Shown: piece by piece, positions 42,983 to 52,110 of the stretch
Layout: the number at the start of each line of letters is the position of its first letter
Position numbering within the stretch: position 1 is the first letter of the stretch
NCBI GenBank assembly: GCA_016716635.1
Contig: JADJVZ010000011.1
Span: 1,426,001 to 1,490,000 of the forward strand
Reading direction: 5' to 3'
Length of the DNA stretch: 64,000 nt
DNA from: Micropruina sp.
GTDB lineage: Bacteria > Actinomycetota > Actinomycetes > Propionibacteriales > Propionibacteriaceae
Notes under the pieces: generated by a model
Databases searched by the model: none
Told to the model about the DNA's origin: nothing
The model's input: the letters and a program-made list of their open reading frames with translations, nothing else
Made by a program: the position numbers and the translations under genes

Positions 42983-43291
42983 CTAGTCGCGGACGTCCGC
43001 CGCGGACGCTCGCCGCAGCGTCAACGCCACCAGCACCGGCCCCGAGCGATCCTTGGACGGTCCGCTCGCACCGCACCCGGGGGCATCGTCCACGCCGGAC
43101 GCACAACTGCCGCAGCCCCCCGAGGGGCACCCCACAGACAGTTGTTTGGCCTCCAAGCGCCCCATGCGGACGAGGTGATCGACGGACGCCGACACCACCG
43201 ACGGCGCCAGGCCGGTGCGCTGCGCCACTTCGGCCAGGGAGCCAGCACCGCCCGCGAAGGCGTCCAACACGGCGGTTAACGGCTTGCTCAC
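42983..43291 (-). CDS. FeoC-like winged-helix protein
   Basis: 102 residues from GTG 43291, overlapping the feoB stop. A small winged-helix segment (AEVAQRTGLAPSVVSASVDH, LVRMGRLEAKQL) is followed by a Cys-rich loop (GCPSGGCGSCASG, PGCGASG) that could carry an Fe-S cluster. This is the layout of FeoC-type regulators of FeoB. Third gene of feoABC. Confidence 0.7.
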   Translation of the reverse strand: MSKPLTAVLDAFAGGAGSLAEVAQRTGLAPSVVSASVDHLVRMGRLEAKQLSVGCPSGGCGSCASGVDDAPGCGASGPSKDRSGPVLVALTLRRASAADVRD

Positions 43292-45333
43292 CAGAACATC
43301 CGTCCGATTTGGAAGGTCAGCACAGCAAGCGTCCAGGCCACGCTGAGTTGCAGCGCCACCCCGAAGATCGTCCACCGCAACCCGATCTCGCGGCGCTGCG
43401 CCGCCAGGGTCGCCACGCAGGGGGTGTAGGCGAGCAGGAAGATCAAGAACGCCCAGACCGCCGGCAACGTATGGCCGCCCGAGGAGGCCGCGAAGTCGAT
43501 CTTGATCTTGTCGCCCAGCGCCGACGGACCGGTGCCCGAAGGGTCGTCCAACGCGTAGGTCTGCGCCCACGAGGAGATGACGCCCTCCTTGGCCACGAAG
43601 CCGACGGCCAGCGCCGAGGTCGTCTGCCAGGAGGCGAAGCCGGTGGGCTCGAAGACGGGCGTGATGGCCTGGGCGGCCACGCCGTAGACCGAATCGACCA
43701 CGGGCACCTTGCCGAACTCGCCGCCGTGCGCGGGGATGGCCTGGAACAACCACACCAGGCACACGGTGGTGACGATGATGCCGGAGGCGGTCTTGAGGAA
43801 GCCCTTCACCCGCACCCAGGTCACGGTCGCCGTCAGCCGCGCGGTCGGCAGTTGGTAGGGCGGCAGATCGATGAGCAGCGGTTCGGCGCCCATCGTCCGC
43901 CACAGGGTACGGCGCAGCGCCAGCCCCACGAGCACCACCAGCACGATCGAGATCACGTACATGGCGAACACGACGGTGCCGGCGTAGGAGCCGAAGAAGG
44001 TGGTGGCGATGAGGACGTAGACGGTCAGGCGCGCGGTGCAGGACGTGAACGGGACGAGCAGCGCCGTCAAGATGCGCTGCCGCGCACCGCCCAGGATCCG
44101 CGTCGCGGCGATGGCCGGCACGTTGCAGCCGAAGCCGACGATGAGCGGCAAGAAGGCGCGTCCGGGAAGCCCAATGCTGCGCATCAGGCGATCGGTGACC
44201 ACGGCGGCGCGGGCCAGGTAGCCCGAATCCTCCAGCAGCGCCAGCAGCAGGAACATCATCGTCATCAACGGGACGAACGTCAGCAGCATGCCGACGCCAG
44301 CGATCAGGCCATCAACGAGGAGCCCCTCGACCCAGGTGCCGCCCAAGCCAATCGCCCCGACGAGCCAGCGTGCCGAATCGGAGACCGGACCGGCGAAGAA
44401 GTCCCCCAGCACCTCCTGCAGGGGGGCGGCGACGGTCGTGGTGAGTTGGAAGACCAGCCACATCACGCCCAGGAAGATCAGCGGGCCCAAGACCGGGGCG
44501 GTGACGATCCGATCGACCTTGTCCGACCACGAGATGCGGCCCTCGCCGGAGCCTGTTGTGCCGGCGGCAGCGGCGGCTTCGACCCAGCCGAAGCGTTCGT
44601 CCTCGCCTGCCAACTCCGGACCGACGGCCGCGACCTCGTCGGCGTCGATGGTCCGCGGGCGGCGGGCGGGGGCGGGGCCCGCCAAGGCCACGTCCACCGC
44701 CTTAGCAAGGTTGACCAGCCCCGACCGGCGGCGCGGATCAAGCGCGACCACGGGCACCCCGATGCTCTCGGCGAGGGCGTAGGTGTCGAGTTCGATGCCC
44801 TGGGAGGCGGCGATGTCCAGCATGCTGACCGCGACGATCACCCGCAGCGGACGCTCGCGGAGCTGCGCAACGAGGTACAGCGAACGGGCCAGGTGCGCGG
44901 CGTCCACCAGCACGACCGTGAGGTCGGGTGCCTGGGAGGGATCGTCCATCAGATCGCGCGTCAGGGCCTCATCGGGACTCTCCGGATCGAGGCTGTAGGC
45001 GCCTGGCAGATCAATGACCGTGAGATCGCGCTCGTGGCTGGTGTCCTCGCAGGTGCACTCTTGGCAGTCGCAAGTCTTGCCGTCCCAGCGGATGCGCCAG
45101 GTGCCCTTGGCGACCTCGACAGTGGTGCCGGGCCAGTTGCCCATGGTGACGCGGGCGCCGGTGAGAGCGTTGAACAAGGTGGACTTGCCGACGTTCGGGG
45201 CACCCACGAGGGCGACCGTGGGGGCGCCGACGACCCCACCATCACCGCCTTCGCTGTGGCAGGAGGGCGCGACCGAGGTCGAAGCGTCGATGCGCGCGAG
45301 GGGCAGCTTGCGAAGGTTCAGTCCCGTGGTCAC
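43288..45333 (-). CDS. feoB: ferrous iron transporter B
   Basis: 681 residues. The N-terminal GTPase domain has G1 GAPNVGKSTLFNAL, G3 DLPGAYSLDP and G4-like VSMLDIAA. A Cys-rich insert CDCQECTCED sits between G1 and G3. The membrane part contains the two gate repeats, including FGCNVPAIAATRIL and LLVPFTSCTARLTVY. Imports Fe2+. ATGA overlap with feoA and GTGA overlap with feoC. Confidence 0.96.
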   Translation of the reverse strand: MTTGLNLRKLPLARIDASTSVAPSCHSEGGDGGVVGAPTVALVGAPNVGKSTLFNALTGARVTMGNWPGTTVEVAKGTWRIRWDGKTCDCQECTCEDTSHERDLTVIDLPGAYSLDPESPDEALTRDLMDDPSQAPDLTVVLVDAAHLARSLYLVAQLRERPLRVIVAVSMLDIAASQGIELDTYALAESIGVPVVALDPRRRSGLVNLAKAVDVALAGPAPARRPRTIDADEVAAVGPELAGEDERFGWVEAAAAAGTTGSGEGRISWSDKVDRIVTAPVLGPLIFLGVMWLVFQLTTTVAAPLQEVLGDFFAGPVSDSARWLVGAIGLGGTWVEGLLVDGLIAGVGMLLTFVPLMTMMFLLLALLEDSGYLARAAVVTDRLMRSIGLPGRAFLPLIVGFGCNVPAIAATRILGGARQRILTALLVPFTSCTARLTVYVLIATTFFGSYAGTVVFAMYVISIVLVVLVGLALRRTLWRTMGAEPLLIDLPPYQLPTARLTATVTWVRVKGFLKTASGIIVTTVCLVWLFQAIPAHGGEFGKVPVVDSVYGVAAQAITPVFEPTGFASWQTTSALAVGFVAKEGVISSWAQTYALDDPSGTGPSALGDKIKIDFAASSGGHTLPAVWAFLIFLLAYTPCVATLAAQRREIGLRWTIFGVALQLSVAWTLAVLTFQIGRMFW

Positions 45334-45557
45334 GCGACCACGACCCGCAGTTGACGCAGCAGCGTTTCGCCGAGAGCCAGGCGCGACGACCCGAGCGCCA
45401 CCAGGCGCCCGCCGCCCGTGGTGCGCTGGGCGAGGGTCAGTTGGGCGCCCGGTCGAAGCCCCAACGAGGCTAAGCGGGCCCGCATCGCGTCCGGTACTTC
45501 CACCAAGGTGAGGGGCACCGAAAGGGGTGCGCTCAACAACGCCATGCGATCATCCAC
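45330..45557 (-). CDS. feoA: FeoA protein
   Basis: 75 residues of SH3-like FeoA fold: LTLVEVPDAMRARLASLGLR then PGAQLTLAQRTTGGG and the end LGETLLRQLRVV. Small cytoplasmic partner of FeoB. Start at 45557 or ATG 45545. Sits behind an iron box, so likely repressed by IdeR/DtxR with iron. Confidence 0.9.
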   Translation of the reverse strand: MDDRMALLSAPLSVPLTLVEVPDAMRARLASLGLRPGAQLTLAQRTTGGGRLVALGSSRLALGETLLRQLRVVVA

Positions 45558-45562
45558 GCGTG

Positions 45563-45581
45563 TAAGGGTAGCCTAACTTGA
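45563..45581. promoter_or_regulatory. IdeR/DtxR-type iron box
   Basis: On the minus strand TCAAGTTAGGCTACCCTTA, matching 15 of 19 positions of the IdeR consensus (core GTTAGGCTA intact), located 6 bases upstream of the feoA start. Binding of an iron-loaded DtxR-family repressor here would shut off feoABC when iron is plentiful. Confidence 0.75.
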
Positions 45582-45677
45582 ACGATTTACGAACCGTCCG
45601 CGTTTCGGAAATAGCTCAGCGCTCGATCGCGTCCAACACCATGGCCAAGAGCTCTCCCAGCCACTCGTAGACCTCGA

Positions 45678-46148
45678 TCACAAAGCCGCACGTGGATCGT
45701 CGCGGCGGACGGCCGCCAACGCGGCCTCATCGCCCGGTTGGACGACCCCGAGCCGCGAGGCCAACGTCAACCGCAGGGCGTTCAACGTGCGCAGGAGGGC
45801 CCCGATGGCCGCCTCGTCGAGCACCACCGGGGGCACGTCGTCCAGCAACGTCCGGACCTGCTGTGCCTCGGTCAACTTGCGGCGCAAGGCGTCCGACTCG
45901 GCGAAACGGCGATACTCGGCGTCGGCCTCGGAATCGATCCGGTAGGCGGGCGGGAACAAGCGCTGGATCACCGGATCGCTGTCGTCCAATCCCGGACGCT
46001 CGAACGTCGGCCAGGGCGCGGCGACGGGCGCGGCCTCTGGCCGCAACAGCTCGATGAACTGGTCCACCAAGGACGCCAGGAGCTCCATTTCGACGTCGGG
46101 CAGGTTGAGTTCGACCTGCCCGCGACGACGGCGGACGCGACGCCTCAC
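45678..46148 (-). CDS. DUF2017 protein
   Basis: 156 residues from GTG 46148, which overlaps the clpS stop. Motifs QVELNLPDVEMELLASLVDQ, IQRLFPPAYRIDSEADAEYR and LRTLNALRLTLASRLGV are the actinobacterial DUF2017 pattern. Almost always follows clpS; role unknown. Confidence 0.85.
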   Translation of the reverse strand: MRRRVRRRRGQVELNLPDVEMELLASLVDQFIELLRPEAAPVAAPWPTFERPGLDDSDPVIQRLFPPAYRIDSEADAEYRRFAESDALRRKLTEAQQVRTLLDDVPPVVLDEAAIGALLRTLNALRLTLASRLGVVQPGDEAALAAVRRDDPRAAL

Positions 46149-46453
46149 TGATGCTCCAAGCTGGCCCACAAGCCGTAGGCGTGCATGGCCTCCACGTGGC
46201 GTTCCATCTCTTCGCGCGACCCCGACGCCACAACCGCTTTGCCCTCGGTATGCACCTGCATCGTCAGGCGCTCGGCGCGCTCGCGCGGGAACCGGAAGTA
46301 GCTCTCAAACACGTGAATGACGTAGCTGAACAAGTTGACCGGATCGTCCCAGACGATCGTGACCCAGGGCACAGTCGCGGCTGGCGCCTCGGCTGCGCGC
46401 TCGGCGACCATGGTGTCCCCGCGGGGCCCGGTCGGCGTCTCTGGGACTGTCAT
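46145..46453 (-). CDS. clpS: ClpS adaptor
   Basis: 102 residues. PWVTIVWDDPVNLFSYVIHV and AERLTMQVHTEGKAVVASG carry the N-degron pocket and ClpA/C-binding motifs. Delivers N-end-rule substrates to the ClpCP protease. Divergent from pncB. Confidence 0.95.
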   Translation of the reverse strand: MTVPETPTGPRGDTMVAERAAEAPAATVPWVTIVWDDPVNLFSYVIHVFESYFRFPRERAERLTMQVHTEGKAVVASGSREEMERHVEAMHAYGLWASLEHQ

Positions 46454-46493
46454 TCCTCCATTCTCGCATCCGGCCGACCGCTACGCTCAGCCC

Positions 46494-47837
46494 GTGCAGA
46501 AGTCGACGGCCTTCCTGACCGACCATTACGAGCTGACGATGGTCCGCGCGGCCCTCGGCAGCGGCACCGCGCGGCGCCGCTCCGTATTCGAGCTCTTCGG
46601 ACGCAAGCTGCCGGACGGTCGTCGCTACGGCGTGGTGGCCGGGGTCGGACGCGCGCTGGACGCCATCGAGGCCTTTCATTTCACGGACGCACAGCTGAAC
46701 TTCCTCATTGAGCATCACATCGCGGACGAGGCCCTCGCGCAGTACCTTCGCACCTACCGCTTCACCGGTGACGTCTGGGGTTACCCCGAAGGCGAGATCT
46801 ACTTTCCGGGCTCGCCGCTGCTGGTCGTCGAGGCCCCCTTCGCCGAGGCCTGCCTGCTCGAAACCGTGCTGCTGAGCATCTACAACTACGACGCCGCCGT
46901 CGCGTCGGCCGCCTCGCGGATGACCTTCGTGGCCGACGGTCGTCCCTGCATCGAGATGGGGTCGCGCCGCACCAACGAGTGGGCCGCGGTCGCCGCCGCG
47001 CGCGCCGCTTATGTGGCCGGTTTTGCCTCAACATCCAACCTCGAAGCCGGACGCCGCTACGGGGTCCCCACCGCGGGCACCGCCGCGCACTCCTTCACCA
47101 TGCTGCACGACACGGAGGAGGCCGCCTTCGCGGCGCAGCTCGCCGCGCTGGGCGAGAACACCACGCTGTTGGTCGACACCTACGACGTGGCGGAGGCCGT
47201 GCGGACGGGCGTCCGACTGACGCAGGGGCGCTTGGGTGCCGTCCGGCTCGACTCCGGGGATCTGGCCCAGATGGCCACCGACGTCCGCGCCATGCTCGAT
47301 TCGCTGGGCGCCACCGCCACCCGGATCGTGGTCACCTCTGACCTGGACGAATGGCAGATCGCTGCCCTCCGCAGCGCCCCTGTGGACGGCTATGGGGTGG
47401 GCACCTCGCTGGTGACCGGCTCGGGCGCGCCCACCTGCGCCCTGGTCTACAAGCTGGTGGCCCGGGCCACCACCGACGACCCGGGCGCCGTCATCGAGCC
47501 GGTGGCCAAGAAGTCGGCCAACAAGACCAGCATCGGCGGCCGGAAGTTCGCCCTGCGGCGGCTCGGGTCCAACGGTCGCGCGGAAGCCGAGGTCATCGGC
47601 ATCGGGACGCCACCCGCCAACGACGGCAACGATCGCCCGCTGCTGGTGGAACTGATGCGCGGCGGCGTGGTCGTCGGACGCGAGACCCTGCAGGAAGCAC
47701 GCGCACGCCACGTTCGGTCCCGCACCGAACTGCCCCTCGCCGCACTCAAGATGAGCAAGGGCGAGCCCGCGATCCCTTCGATCATGCTCGACCCCCACGG
47801 CACCGAGACCGTCAACCCCTTCGAACCGAGGAGCTGA
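46494..47837 (+). CDS. pncB: nicotinate phosphoribosyltransferase
   Basis: 447 residues from GTG 46494 (VQKSTAFLTDHYELTMVRAA). Further family motifs: GSRRTNEWAAVAAARAAYVA, AHSFTMLHDTEEAAF, VRLDSGDLAQMATDVR, KKSANKTSIGGRKFAL. A TACGCT -10 ends 6 bases before the GTG, so the transcript is probably leaderless. NAD salvage enzyme followed by nicotinamidase, giving the two-step Preiss-Handler entry. Confidence 0.95.
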   Translation: MQKSTAFLTDHYELTMVRAALGSGTARRRSVFELFGRKLPDGRRYGVVAGVGRALDAIEAFHFTDAQLNFLIEHHIADEALAQYLRTYRFTGDVWGYPEGEIYFPGSPLLVVEAPFAEACLLETVLLSIYNYDAAVASAASRMTFVADGRPCIEMGSRRTNEWAAVAAARAAYVAGFASTSNLEAGRRYGVPTAGTAAHSFTMLHDTEEAAFAAQLAALGENTTLLVDTYDVAEAVRTGVRLTQGRLGAVRLDSGDLAQMATDVRAMLDSLGATATRIVVTSDLDEWQIAALRSAPVDGYGVGTSLVTGSGAPTCALVYKLVARATTDDPGAVIEPVAKKSANKTSIGGRKFALRRLGSNGRAEAEVIGIGTPPANDGNDRPLLVELMRGGVVVGRETLQEARARHVRSRTELPLAALKMSKGEPAIPSIMLDPHGTETVNPFEPRS

Positions 47838-47838
47838 G

Positions 47839-48417
47839 ATGACTCATCGCGCATTGGTCGTCGTCGACGTCCAAAACGACTTCTGCGAGGGCGGCTCGCT
47901 CGCCGTGGCAGGTGGCGCGGACGTCGCCGCCCGGATCAGCGATTTCCTCGTGGAGCGGGCATCCGACTACGACGTGATCGTGGCCACCCAAGATCACCAC
48001 ATCGATCCGGGCACCCACTTCTCGGATCATCCCGACTTCGTCGACACCTGGCCGGTACATTGCGTTGCGGGCACCGAGGGAGCCGAGTTTCACCCGCAGC
48101 TGGCCTGGCGCGACTTCGCGGCGGTGTTCCGCAAGGGCGAGTACGCCGCCGCCTATTCAGGCTTCGAGGGGTCGTTTGACGGCATCGGCCTCGGCTCCTT
48201 CTTGACCGGCCGCGGCATCACCGAGGTCGACGTCTGCGGCATCGCTACCGACTATTGCGTGAAGGCCACCGCGTTGGACGCGGCCCGCGACGGCTTCCGG
48301 ACAGCGGTGCTCATCGATCTGACGGCAGCCGTAGCCCCGGAGCGCATCGATGCCACCCTGACCGAACTCTTGGCCGGCGGCGTGGCCGTCAGCGTGGAAC
48401 TGCAGGGCCAGGCATGA
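47839..48417 (+). CDS. pncA: nicotinamidase
   Basis: 192 residues of the isochorismatase fold. VVDVQNDFCEGGSLAV (catalytic Asp), metal-binding TQDHHIDPGTHF and WPVHCVAGTEGAEFH, FRKGEY (Lys), VDVCGIATDYCVKATALDA (Cys nucleophile). Deamidates nicotinamide to nicotinate for PncB, encoded 1 base upstream. Confidence 0.95.
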   Translation: MTHRALVVVDVQNDFCEGGSLAVAGGADVAARISDFLVERASDYDVIVATQDHHIDPGTHFSDHPDFVDTWPVHCVAGTEGAEFHPQLAWRDFAAVFRKGEYAAAYSGFEGSFDGIGLGSFLTGRGITEVDVCGIATDYCVKATALDAARDGFRTAVLIDLTAAVAPERIDATLTELLAGGVAVSVELQGQA

Positions 48418-49388
48418 GCGGCGGATTAGCGGCCCTGCTGGACGACATTGCGGCCATCGCCAAAGCGGCGGCAGCCTCCCTCGATGACGTGGCGGCGGCT
48501 GCGGGCAAGGCCAGTGTCAAGGCCGTGGGCGTCGTCGTGGACGACACCGCCGTGACGCCGCAGTACGTCCATGGCTTCCTGTCGAACCGGGAACTGCCCA
48601 TCATCTGGAAGATCAGCCTCGGCTCGCTGCGCAACAAGCTGCTGTTCATCTTGCCCGTCGCACTGGTGCTCAGTCAGTTCGCGCCGTGGGCCATGGCACC
48701 GATCTTGCTCCTGGGCGGCGGCTACCTCGCGTACGAAGGTGCCGAGAAGTTCCTCGAAGCCGTCACCGGCCAGCATCACGCCGAAGCTGCGTCGGACGAA
48801 CTCGCCGAACTCGGCACCCCCGAGCACGAGGCCCGCATGGTGTCGGGCGCGGTGCGCACCGACCTCATCTTGTCGTCGGAAATCATGGCCATCGCCCTGG
48901 CCGAGGTCTCCGCGGAACCGCTGCTCAACCGGGCGCTGATCCTGATCGTGGTGGCGTTCCTGATCACCGCGCTGGTCTACGGCGTGGTGGCCATCATCGT
49001 GAAGATGGACGACGTCGGCCTGATGTTGGCGCAGCGCAAGCTCCCCGCCACGCAAGCTTTCGGCCGGTCACTGGTCCGCGCGATGCCGGTCGTCATGAAC
49101 CTGCTCTCCACGGTCGGTATCGCGGCCATGATGTGGGTCGGCGGGCACATCATGCTTACCAGCGCCGCCGAGATGGGCCTCCACGCCCCTCTAGACGTGC
49201 TGCATCACGCCGAGGAGGCCGTAGGGCACGCGATGCCCGCCATCGCGGGCTTCGCCGAATGGGTCGTCGACACCGTGGGTTCAGCCCTGGTGGGCCTGGT
49301 CATCGGCAGTGCGATCGTGGGCGTGCTGGCGCTGGTCCGACGGCTCAGGAGCGGGGCAACGTCGGGGGCTGCTGAAAACCATTCATGA
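48414..49388 (+). CDS. DUF808 membrane protein
   Basis: 324 residues. MSGGLAALLDDIAAIAKAA, DDTAVTPQYVHGF and GGGYLAYEGAEKFLE mark the DUF808/YedI family; about five membrane helices follow. Function unknown. Starts with an ATGA overlap on pncA and its 3' end runs 44 bases into the convergent malQ gene. Confidence 0.88.
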   Translation: MSGGLAALLDDIAAIAKAAAASLDDVAAAAGKASVKAVGVVVDDTAVTPQYVHGFLSNRELPIIWKISLGSLRNKLLFILPVALVLSQFAPWAMAPILLLGGGYLAYEGAEKFLEAVTGQHHAEAASDELAELGTPEHEARMVSGAVRTDLILSSEIMAIALAEVSAEPLLNRALILIVVAFLITALVYGVVAIIVKMDDVGLMLAQRKLPATQAFGRSLVRAMPVVMNLLSTVGIAAMMWVGGHIMLTSAAEMGLHAPLDVLHHAEEAVGHAMPAIAGFAEWVVDTVGSALVGLVIGSAIVGVLALVRRLRSGATSGAAENHS

Positions 49389-51492
49389 CGCCCGCGAGGC
49401 GAAGTGCCCGCGCGTCGTCGTAGACGTCCTCCAGCCACAGGCGGCGGCCGTCCGACCCGTGCAGGGGCACCCGCCAGTTCGGGTACTCGTTGACTGTCCC
49501 GGGCTGGTTTTGGGTCTTCCGTTCGCCGACGGCGTCCGTTAAGGCAGCCACGAGGACGCGCGACGGGGTGGCCAGCAGGAACCGGTGCATCGCCAGGACG
49601 ATCGACTCGACGTCGGTGTCGTCCGCGGCAAGCAACCCGCGCTCCCGAAGCAGGGTCAACCACTGGCCCTGCTCGGCGCGCGCGAAGGCGATCTCGGTGC
49701 CGAGTTGCTCGGTAAGCAGCCCCAACTCGTGCTGCAGTTGGACGTGCTCCATCGCCAGGTAGCCCGCGGTCGGGGGCATGTCGTGGGTGGTCACCGACGC
49801 CATGCAGTATTCGCGCCACGCCTCGGGGGCGAGCGGGCGTCCGTCGTGGCCGCGCTCGAACCACGCCACCGAGGTGCCGAGCAGGCCACGCGAGGCCAGG
49901 TACTCGCGGGCGCCGGGCTCGACGGTGCCGAGGTCTTCGCCCACGACGAGCGCCCCTGCGCGTTGTGCCTCCAGTGCCAGGATGCCGACCATGGCCTCGT
50001 GGTTGTAGTGGACGTAGGTGCCCTCGTGGGCCTCATTGCCCTCGGGGATCCACCACAGCCGGAACAACCCCAAAATGTGGTCGACGCGGATGCCACCGGA
50101 ATGCCGAAGGATGCCCGACACCATCTGGCGGAACGGGCCGTACGCGAGATCGTCCAACCGGTCCGGGCGCCACGGGCTCTGCCCCCAGTCCTGGCCGAGC
50201 TGGTTGTAGTGATCGGCCGGAGCGCCCACGCTGACGCCGCGGGCGAACACGTCGCCGAGCGTCCAGACCTCCGCGGAGTTGCCGGAGACGCCGACCGCGA
50301 GGTCGTTCATGATCCCGATGCGCATGCCGGCGTCTTTGGCGGTTGCCTGCGCGGCGGACAGTTGGGTGTCGGCCACCCACTGCAACCAGATGAAGAACGA
50401 GATCTCGTCCGCGTGGGTGCCAGCGAAGTCCGCCACCTCCGGGGAGCGGGTGCGGCGGAACTGCTCGGGCCATTCGCGCCAGTTCATGCCGAACTCGCGA
50501 GCCAGCACGCACCAGGTGGCGAACTGGCTCAGCACGGGGCCCTCGCGGCGAATGAAATCGTCGAGGCTCATACGGCGGGCGGGCTTGAGGCCCTTGGCGT
50601 AGATGATCCGCAAGGCCTCGATCTTGGCCTTCCAGATGGCGTTGCGGTCGATGGTGTCGGTGTCGTCCACCGCGGCCTTCAGACGGCGGCGAAGGCGACG
50701 GATCGCCTTGCGGTCGAATTCGTCCAACCGGGCGAATTCGGGGATCGCCTCGGGCCGGATGTAGAGGGGGTTCACGTAGCGGCGCGACGTCGGCAGGTAG
50801 GGTGACGGCTCCAGCGGCGGCATCGGCTCGGAGGCGTGCAGCGGGTTCACCAGGATGTAGCTCGCGAACTGCTGGGTCGCCGACCAGGTGGCCAGATCGG
50901 CGAGGTCCTGCAGGTCGCCCATGCCCCAACTGTCCTGGCCTCGCACGCTGTACAACTGCGTGGCATAACCCCAGGCGCGACGGGCGCCCATGGCTTCAGG
51001 GAAGCCCAGGAACGCTGGGGTGACGATGAGGGCGGTCTCGGCGCTGGCGTCGGACGATTCGGCCGCCAACCAGTGGTAGCCGGTGGGCAGATCAGTCGGG
51101 ATCTCAAACGTGGCGCGGCCCGTCCAGCGGTCCCCCACCCAGCGATCCGGCTCGTCATCCTGCAGTTGCCGCAGCGGGCGGCTGCCGCCGTCCTCCAGCC
51201 GGACGTGGACCGAGACCGGCTGCCCTCCCCCGACGTGGACGGCCACCGTGGCAGGACGTCCGGCGATGGTGACCACGCAGCGCGGCAGCATGAGCGTCCA
51301 GGGGCGAAGGCGGTGAGCGTCCAACGCGGCGCGCGCGGACTCGTCGCTACTGGCGTCAACGTCCAAGGCCTTCAGGACCGCGATCACGGTCTCGGCGGGG
51401 ACCTGACTCAATCGGCCCTTCCAGTCCCAAAACTCGGTCGCAATTCCGTAGGCCTGAGCCAGCTCTGTCAGGAGCGGATTGTCGAGTGCCAT
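49345..51492 (-). CDS. malQ: 4-alpha-glucanotransferase
   Basis: 715 residues, GH77. An N-terminal actinobacterial extension of ~160 residues is followed by RAWGYATQLYSVRGQDSWG, then GVSGNSAEVWTLGDVF, IRVDHILGLFRLWWIPEG (nucleophile Asp) and VVGEDLGTVEPG (acid/base Glu). Transfers maltodextrin segments in glycogen/starch use. Large antisense open frames over it are shadows. Confidence 0.95.
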   Translation of the reverse strand: MALDNPLLTELAQAYGIATEFWDWKGRLSQVPAETVIAVLKALDVDASSDESARAALDAHRLRPWTLMLPRCVVTIAGRPATVAVHVGGGQPVSVHVRLEDGGSRPLRQLQDDEPDRWVGDRWTGRATFEIPTDLPTGYHWLAAESSDASAETALIVTPAFLGFPEAMGARRAWGYATQLYSVRGQDSWGMGDLQDLADLATWSATQQFASYILVNPLHASEPMPPLEPSPYLPTSRRYVNPLYIRPEAIPEFARLDEFDRKAIRRLRRRLKAAVDDTDTIDRNAIWKAKIEALRIIYAKGLKPARRMSLDDFIRREGPVLSQFATWCVLAREFGMNWREWPEQFRRTRSPEVADFAGTHADEISFFIWLQWVADTQLSAAQATAKDAGMRIGIMNDLAVGVSGNSAEVWTLGDVFARGVSVGAPADHYNQLGQDWGQSPWRPDRLDDLAYGPFRQMVSGILRHSGGIRVDHILGLFRLWWIPEGNEAHEGTYVHYNHEAMVGILALEAQRAGALVVGEDLGTVEPGAREYLASRGLLGTSVAWFERGHDGRPLAPEAWREYCMASVTTHDMPPTAGYLAMEHVQLQHELGLLTEQLGTEIAFARAEQGQWLTLLRERGLLAADDTDVESIVLAMHRFLLATPSRVLVAALTDAVGERKTQNQPGTVNEYPNWRVPLHGSDGRRLWLEDVYDDARALRLAGVMNGFQQPPTLPRS

Positions 51493-51555
51493 GCCCGTCC
51501 TCAGGGATCCGTGGTGCTTCAGGAACCCTAGCCGTTAGTGAGGGATGTTGCTTAC

Positions 51556-52050
51556 TCAACCGGCATTGTCGAACGGTGACACCAGGCGGCGCAAAAGGTT
51601 GCTAAGGCGCAAACGTTCAGCATCGCCCAGGGCGTCCAACACGTCGCGCTCGCGCACGAGCAAATCGGTGAGCGCCTCGACCACCAGACGGCCCCCCTCG
51701 GGGGTCAGTCGGACGAGCACGCCGCGGCCGTCGTCGGGGTTCGGACGCCGCTCGACCAGCCCTCGTCCGACGAGGCGATCGACCCGGTTTGTCATCGTGG
51801 CCGAGGTCGACAACGTTTGCACGATGAGATCGCCCGGCGAGAGCTCATACGGGGTGCCTTCGCGGCGCAGGGCGGCCAGCACGTCGAACTCCCAGACCTC
51901 GAGCCCGCGAGCAGCGAACGCCTCCTTACGGGCGAGGTCCAGATGGCGAGCCAGCCGGGTCACGCGGGACAGGACGGCAAGGGGTTCGACGTCCAATTCG
52001 GGGACCTCGGTGCGCCAGGCGGCGAGAATGCGATCCACCTCGTCCGGCAT
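51556..52050 (-). CDS. MarR-family regulator
   Basis: 164 residues. Winged-helix pattern: FDVLAALRREG, LSPGDLIVQTLSTSATMTNR, VDRLVGRGLVERRPNPDDGR, VLVRLTPEGGRLVVE. Lies directly downstream of the MFS exporter gene with a 16-base palindrome between them, so it is probably autoregulated and may control other exporters. Confidence 0.92.
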   Translation of the reverse strand: MPDEVDRILAAWRTEVPELDVEPLAVLSRVTRLARHLDLARKEAFAARGLEVWEFDVLAALRREGTPYELSPGDLIVQTLSTSATMTNRVDRLVGRGLVERRPNPDDGRGVLVRLTPEGGRLVVEALTDLLVRERDVLDALGDAERLRLSNLLRRLVSPFDNAG

Positions 52051-52082
52051 GGCACACCTCCGCTGGCTAGTCGACCCAGTTT

Positions 52083-52098
52083 GTCTCGATATCGAGAC
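52083..52098. promoter_or_regulatory. candidate MarR operator
   Basis: GTCTCGATATCGAGAC, a perfect 16-base palindrome 33 bases upstream of the marR-type start and 13 bases past the MFS gene stop. Its form (TCTCGATATCGAGA) fits MarR sites. Confidence 0.75.
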
Positions 52099-52110
52099 TC
52101 TACCGCGCGG

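Noticed and set aside
42781..45354. 857-codon open frame antisense to feoB
   Set aside because: High-GC shadow with Gln/His/Arg/Asp-rich noise and no domains; feoB on the other strand is unambiguous.
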